Part shown: positions 5,322 through 6,930 of the stretch, in pieces
Layout: each line of letters starts with the position of its first letter
Numbering within the stretch: the first letter of the stretch is position 1
NCBI GenBank assembly: GCA_023665245.1
Contig: JAMPEH010000125.1
Location: 1-6,930 of the forward strand
DNA length: 6,930 bases
DNA from: Muribaculaceae bacterium
Lineage (GTDB): Bacteria; Pseudomonadota; Alphaproteobacteria; Rs-D84
Direction of reading: 5' to 3'
The notes under the pieces: generated by a model
What the model was told of the DNA's origin: nothing
Database searches by the model: none
Seen by the model: the letters and a program-made list of their open reading frames with translations, nothing else
Program-made: the position numbers and the translations under genes

Positions 5322-6929
5322 CTATGACCATAAATCTATACTCAGAGAATCTGAGCGAGTAGTATAATCAATAGTAGTCTGGTCAACACTCCATGTAGAA
5401 CTTGTATTTCTATTTCTTGCTTTTAATTTGTATTTATAGGTCGTACCTTTCGGAGGAGCTTGGACAACTAATTTTCTTTTAAAACTGCTGTTTGCGGAAA
5501 CATACGGAACATCTATCGCACCACGTTCAATATCCGGCATATCATTATTCATTTGATAATAAAAAGTTTCTTCACTTCCATTTTCTATGCGTACTAGTTC
5601 CATTTGTACACCTTTCATTACTGAATCGCTATTATTGTAAATGGTTATTTCAAGTTCAAGTGCCGCATACTCAGGATAATAACAACTATTCTCTGATTTG
5701 CAAACAGGTATAATTTCTTTCGTTGTTGAGGTTTTATATTTATATTGATTAGTTACAAGATTCCAATGCTCAACCAAATCATTATCTATGATAAGTCCAT
5801 CTCCACTGCTCTCACAGGTGGATTTTGAACCAAAGTACCCGGAAGGACACGTCATCATAGTCTTATCAACGATATCGTAAGTGTAAGTAGCACCATCTTT
5901 AAAGTCAAACTCCCAGCACGGATTACCAGTTGTATCATTTGCACTGTATTTAGCACAATTTGATATATCAGCAAATGTGTTATTTGTCGTACCATCTCCA
6001 TGACACAAATTATATGTTACACCACTTGTTTTCAGAGCAATATGAGACAACGGTTTTCTTGATTGGCACATATTAGTTGAGCCAGATGCTTTGCATGTGA
6101 TTTCCGGTGTATAGCAAAGCAAGCCTTTAACAACACCTTTGACCTCTTGCTTGCTGTTTAGAGTATTCTTTACTGTTACTTTTGTTTTACCGGAAGTCAT
6201 ATAATCACCGCTAACGTTTTTGCCTATATCAGCTCTATTTTTGTATATGCTAACTTCTTGATAAGAAGAGCTATTAGATCTACAATAAGAACAATTTTGT
6301 GATGCACCTGGGTCATAATTATATGTCGTTCCAGTGTATTGCATATAGAAGTACTTATCATTTGGAGATTTCCAGCAGTGATTAGCGTCATCTTGAATAC
6401 AATCAATACCTTTGGCAGCTTTACAAGCCGCAGCAGTTTCATAATATCCACTTGGACATGCGCTTGTGAAGCGGAACGTATATGTATCACCATTGGCTGT
6501 AACGACTTGGTTAGTGCTCAATGATTTCAAGAGCAACCCATCTGCATCTGAAATCGTATCGCCAAGGTTAACTTCATCATTATCAACAAATAATGTTATC
6601 ATATCTATCCTGATACAATCAATAGATCCATCATCTTTACAATATGCATTCGCAAAGTCTCTTGTGGATGTTTGGTGATTATTAAATATCCAATACATTG
6701 TATCATCGTGATAATAAGGATCCTCCCACTCTCTGTAAAGCCCTGTTAGGATTACCCCAACATCTTGGGCCGGTCCATCTGTGGTCACTGTTCCTGTTTG
6801 TTTTATCGTTTCTTTCGGCCACGCGCCTGTTAGCTCTTGTGTAAAGCGTACATCCACGAAGTATTCCTTCTTGTCTTGTTTATAGCAAGTTTGCGTTTTT
6901 GGGGTGGAGGAAGTGGCAGCGGCGAAGGT
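5322..6929 (-). CDS. Cysteine-rich secreted/surface protein, C-terminal cassette B (5' end outside window)
   Basis: The frame is open to the right edge. The GTG at 6857 is not a credible start: 24 in-frame codons precede it, the first 17 identical to those opening cassette A (TFAAATSSTPKTQTCYK), then QDKKEYF. The window holds about 535 residues. Counting from that GTG, 134-150 (CPSGYYETAAACKAAKG) and 337-354 (CPSGYFGSKSTC...) are two copies of a short Cys motif. Other cysteines occur as CSYC, CYTPEITC and CWEF. The last 140 residues look like a beta-sandwich (ALELEITIYNNSDSVMKGVQ, then SSFKRKLVVQAPPKGTTYKY), resembling CARDB- or DUF11-type Ig-like surface domains, though I cannot confirm which. 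There is no membrane span and no catalytic motif. It is probably exported and an alternative ending to the same kind of protein as cassette A. Its body does not align with cassette A. Confidence 0.85.
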   Translation of the reverse strand, partial: TFAAATSSTPKTQTCYKQDKKEYFVDVRFTQELTGAWPKETIKQTGTVTTDGPAQDVGVILTGLYREWEDPYYHDDTMYWIFNNHQTSTRDFANAYCKDDGSIDCIRIDMITLFVDNDEVNLGDTISDADGLLLKSLSTNQVVTANGDTYTFRFTSACPSGYYETAAACKAAKGIDCIQDDANHCWKSPNDKYFYMQYTGTTYNYDPGASQNCSYCRSNSSSYQEVSIYKNRADIGKNVSGDYMTSGKTKVTVKNTLNSKQEVKGVVKGLLCYTPEITCKASGSTNMCQSRKPLSHIALKTSGVTYNLCHGDGTTNNTFADISNCAKYSANDTTGNPCWEFDFKDGATYTYDIVDKTMMTCPSGYFGSKSTCESSGDGLIIDNDLVEHWNLVTNQYKYKTSTTKEIIPVCKSENSCYYPEYAALELEITIYNNSDSVMKGVQMELVRIENGSEETFYYQMNNDMPDIERGAIDVPYVSANSSFKRKLVVQAPPKGTTYKYKLKARNRNTSSTWSVDQTTIDYTTRSDSLSIDLWS

Positions 6930-6930
6930 T
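6880..6930 (-). repeat. Right copy of 51-bp terminal inverted repeat
   Basis: This is the exact reverse complement of 5-55, in the frame of cassette B with the same codon phase. It reaches the window edge, so its true outer limit is unknown. Read on the + strand it contains GGGGTGGAGGAAGTGG, four short G runs. The position just inside the repeat (6879) is the first mismatch, A where the left copy has G. Confidence 0.97.

Noticed and set aside
6855..6857. GTG as the start of the cassette B gene
   Set aside because: The 24 in-frame codons before it are open and include the shared TFAAATSSTPKTQTCYK. No Shine-Dalgarno site is placed before the GTG.
1..6930. Insertion sequence or transposon bounded by terminal inverted repeats
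   Set aside because: The inverted repeats are coding sequence in frame, no transposase is present between them and no target-site duplication can be assessed at the window edges. An invertible or converted gene pair fits better.

Overview
The window looks like accessory DNA of an AT-rich, Gram-negative, probably host-associated bacterium. The grounds are a lipoprotein with a type II signal peptide, two secreted-looking cysteine-rich proteins, sigma-70-type promoters (TTGACA/TATAAT-like boxes), one clear AAGGAG Shine-Dalgarno site and several Rho-independent terminators. The Cys-rich CYKxTGC and CPSGY motifs remind me of large surface proteins of uncultured gut Alphaproteobacteria. The lipoprotein N-terminus (Cys-Ser-Glu-Asp-Glu) and a BACON-like stretch look more like Bacteroidota. 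I cannot settle the taxon from sequence alone.

The main feature is mirror symmetry. The window begins and ends with the same 51-bp sequence in opposite orientation (5-55 and 6880-6930). Each copy lies inside an open reading frame, in the same codon phase, and encodes ...TFAAATSSTPKTQTCYK. After this shared stretch the two frames become unrelated: a 2.2-kb tail on the + strand (cassette A, to 2219) and a 1.6-kb tail on the - strand (cassette B, to 5322). Each tail is followed by nearly the same 28-nt terminator hairpin (26/28 identical, also inverted; 2245-2272 and 5234-5261). Two convergent gene modules therefore keep identical 5' ends and similar 3' ends around completely different bodies. 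This is the layout expected of a locus that swaps alternative C-terminal regions by inversion or gene conversion. No recombinase is present, and both gene starts lie outside the window.

Between the cassettes lie four independent items. (1) A lipoprotein gene on + (2486-4579) has its own promoter, two tandem related domains and a strong terminator. (2) A 22-residue single-span membrane peptide on - (4698-4630) has a good ribosome binding site and shares that terminator. (3) A probable free-standing small RNA on + (about 4864-5170) has a TTGACA-17-TATTTT promoter, a series of long-loop hairpins and a Rho-independent terminator. Three of its loops carry CU-rich anti-Shine-Dalgarno sequences (TCTCCT, CCTCCC, CCTCCTT), and two neighbouring hairpins show a compensatory A-T to G-C change. 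(4) A short AT-rich spacer with divergent signals (4711-4828) contains no gene I can see.

The inference is a switchable surface-antigen or adhesin locus (cassettes A and B) around a cargo of one lipoprotein, one tiny membrane protein and one putative SD-sequestering sRNA. The repeats, frames and hairpins are directly visible. The switching and the target mechanism of the sRNA are hypotheses.
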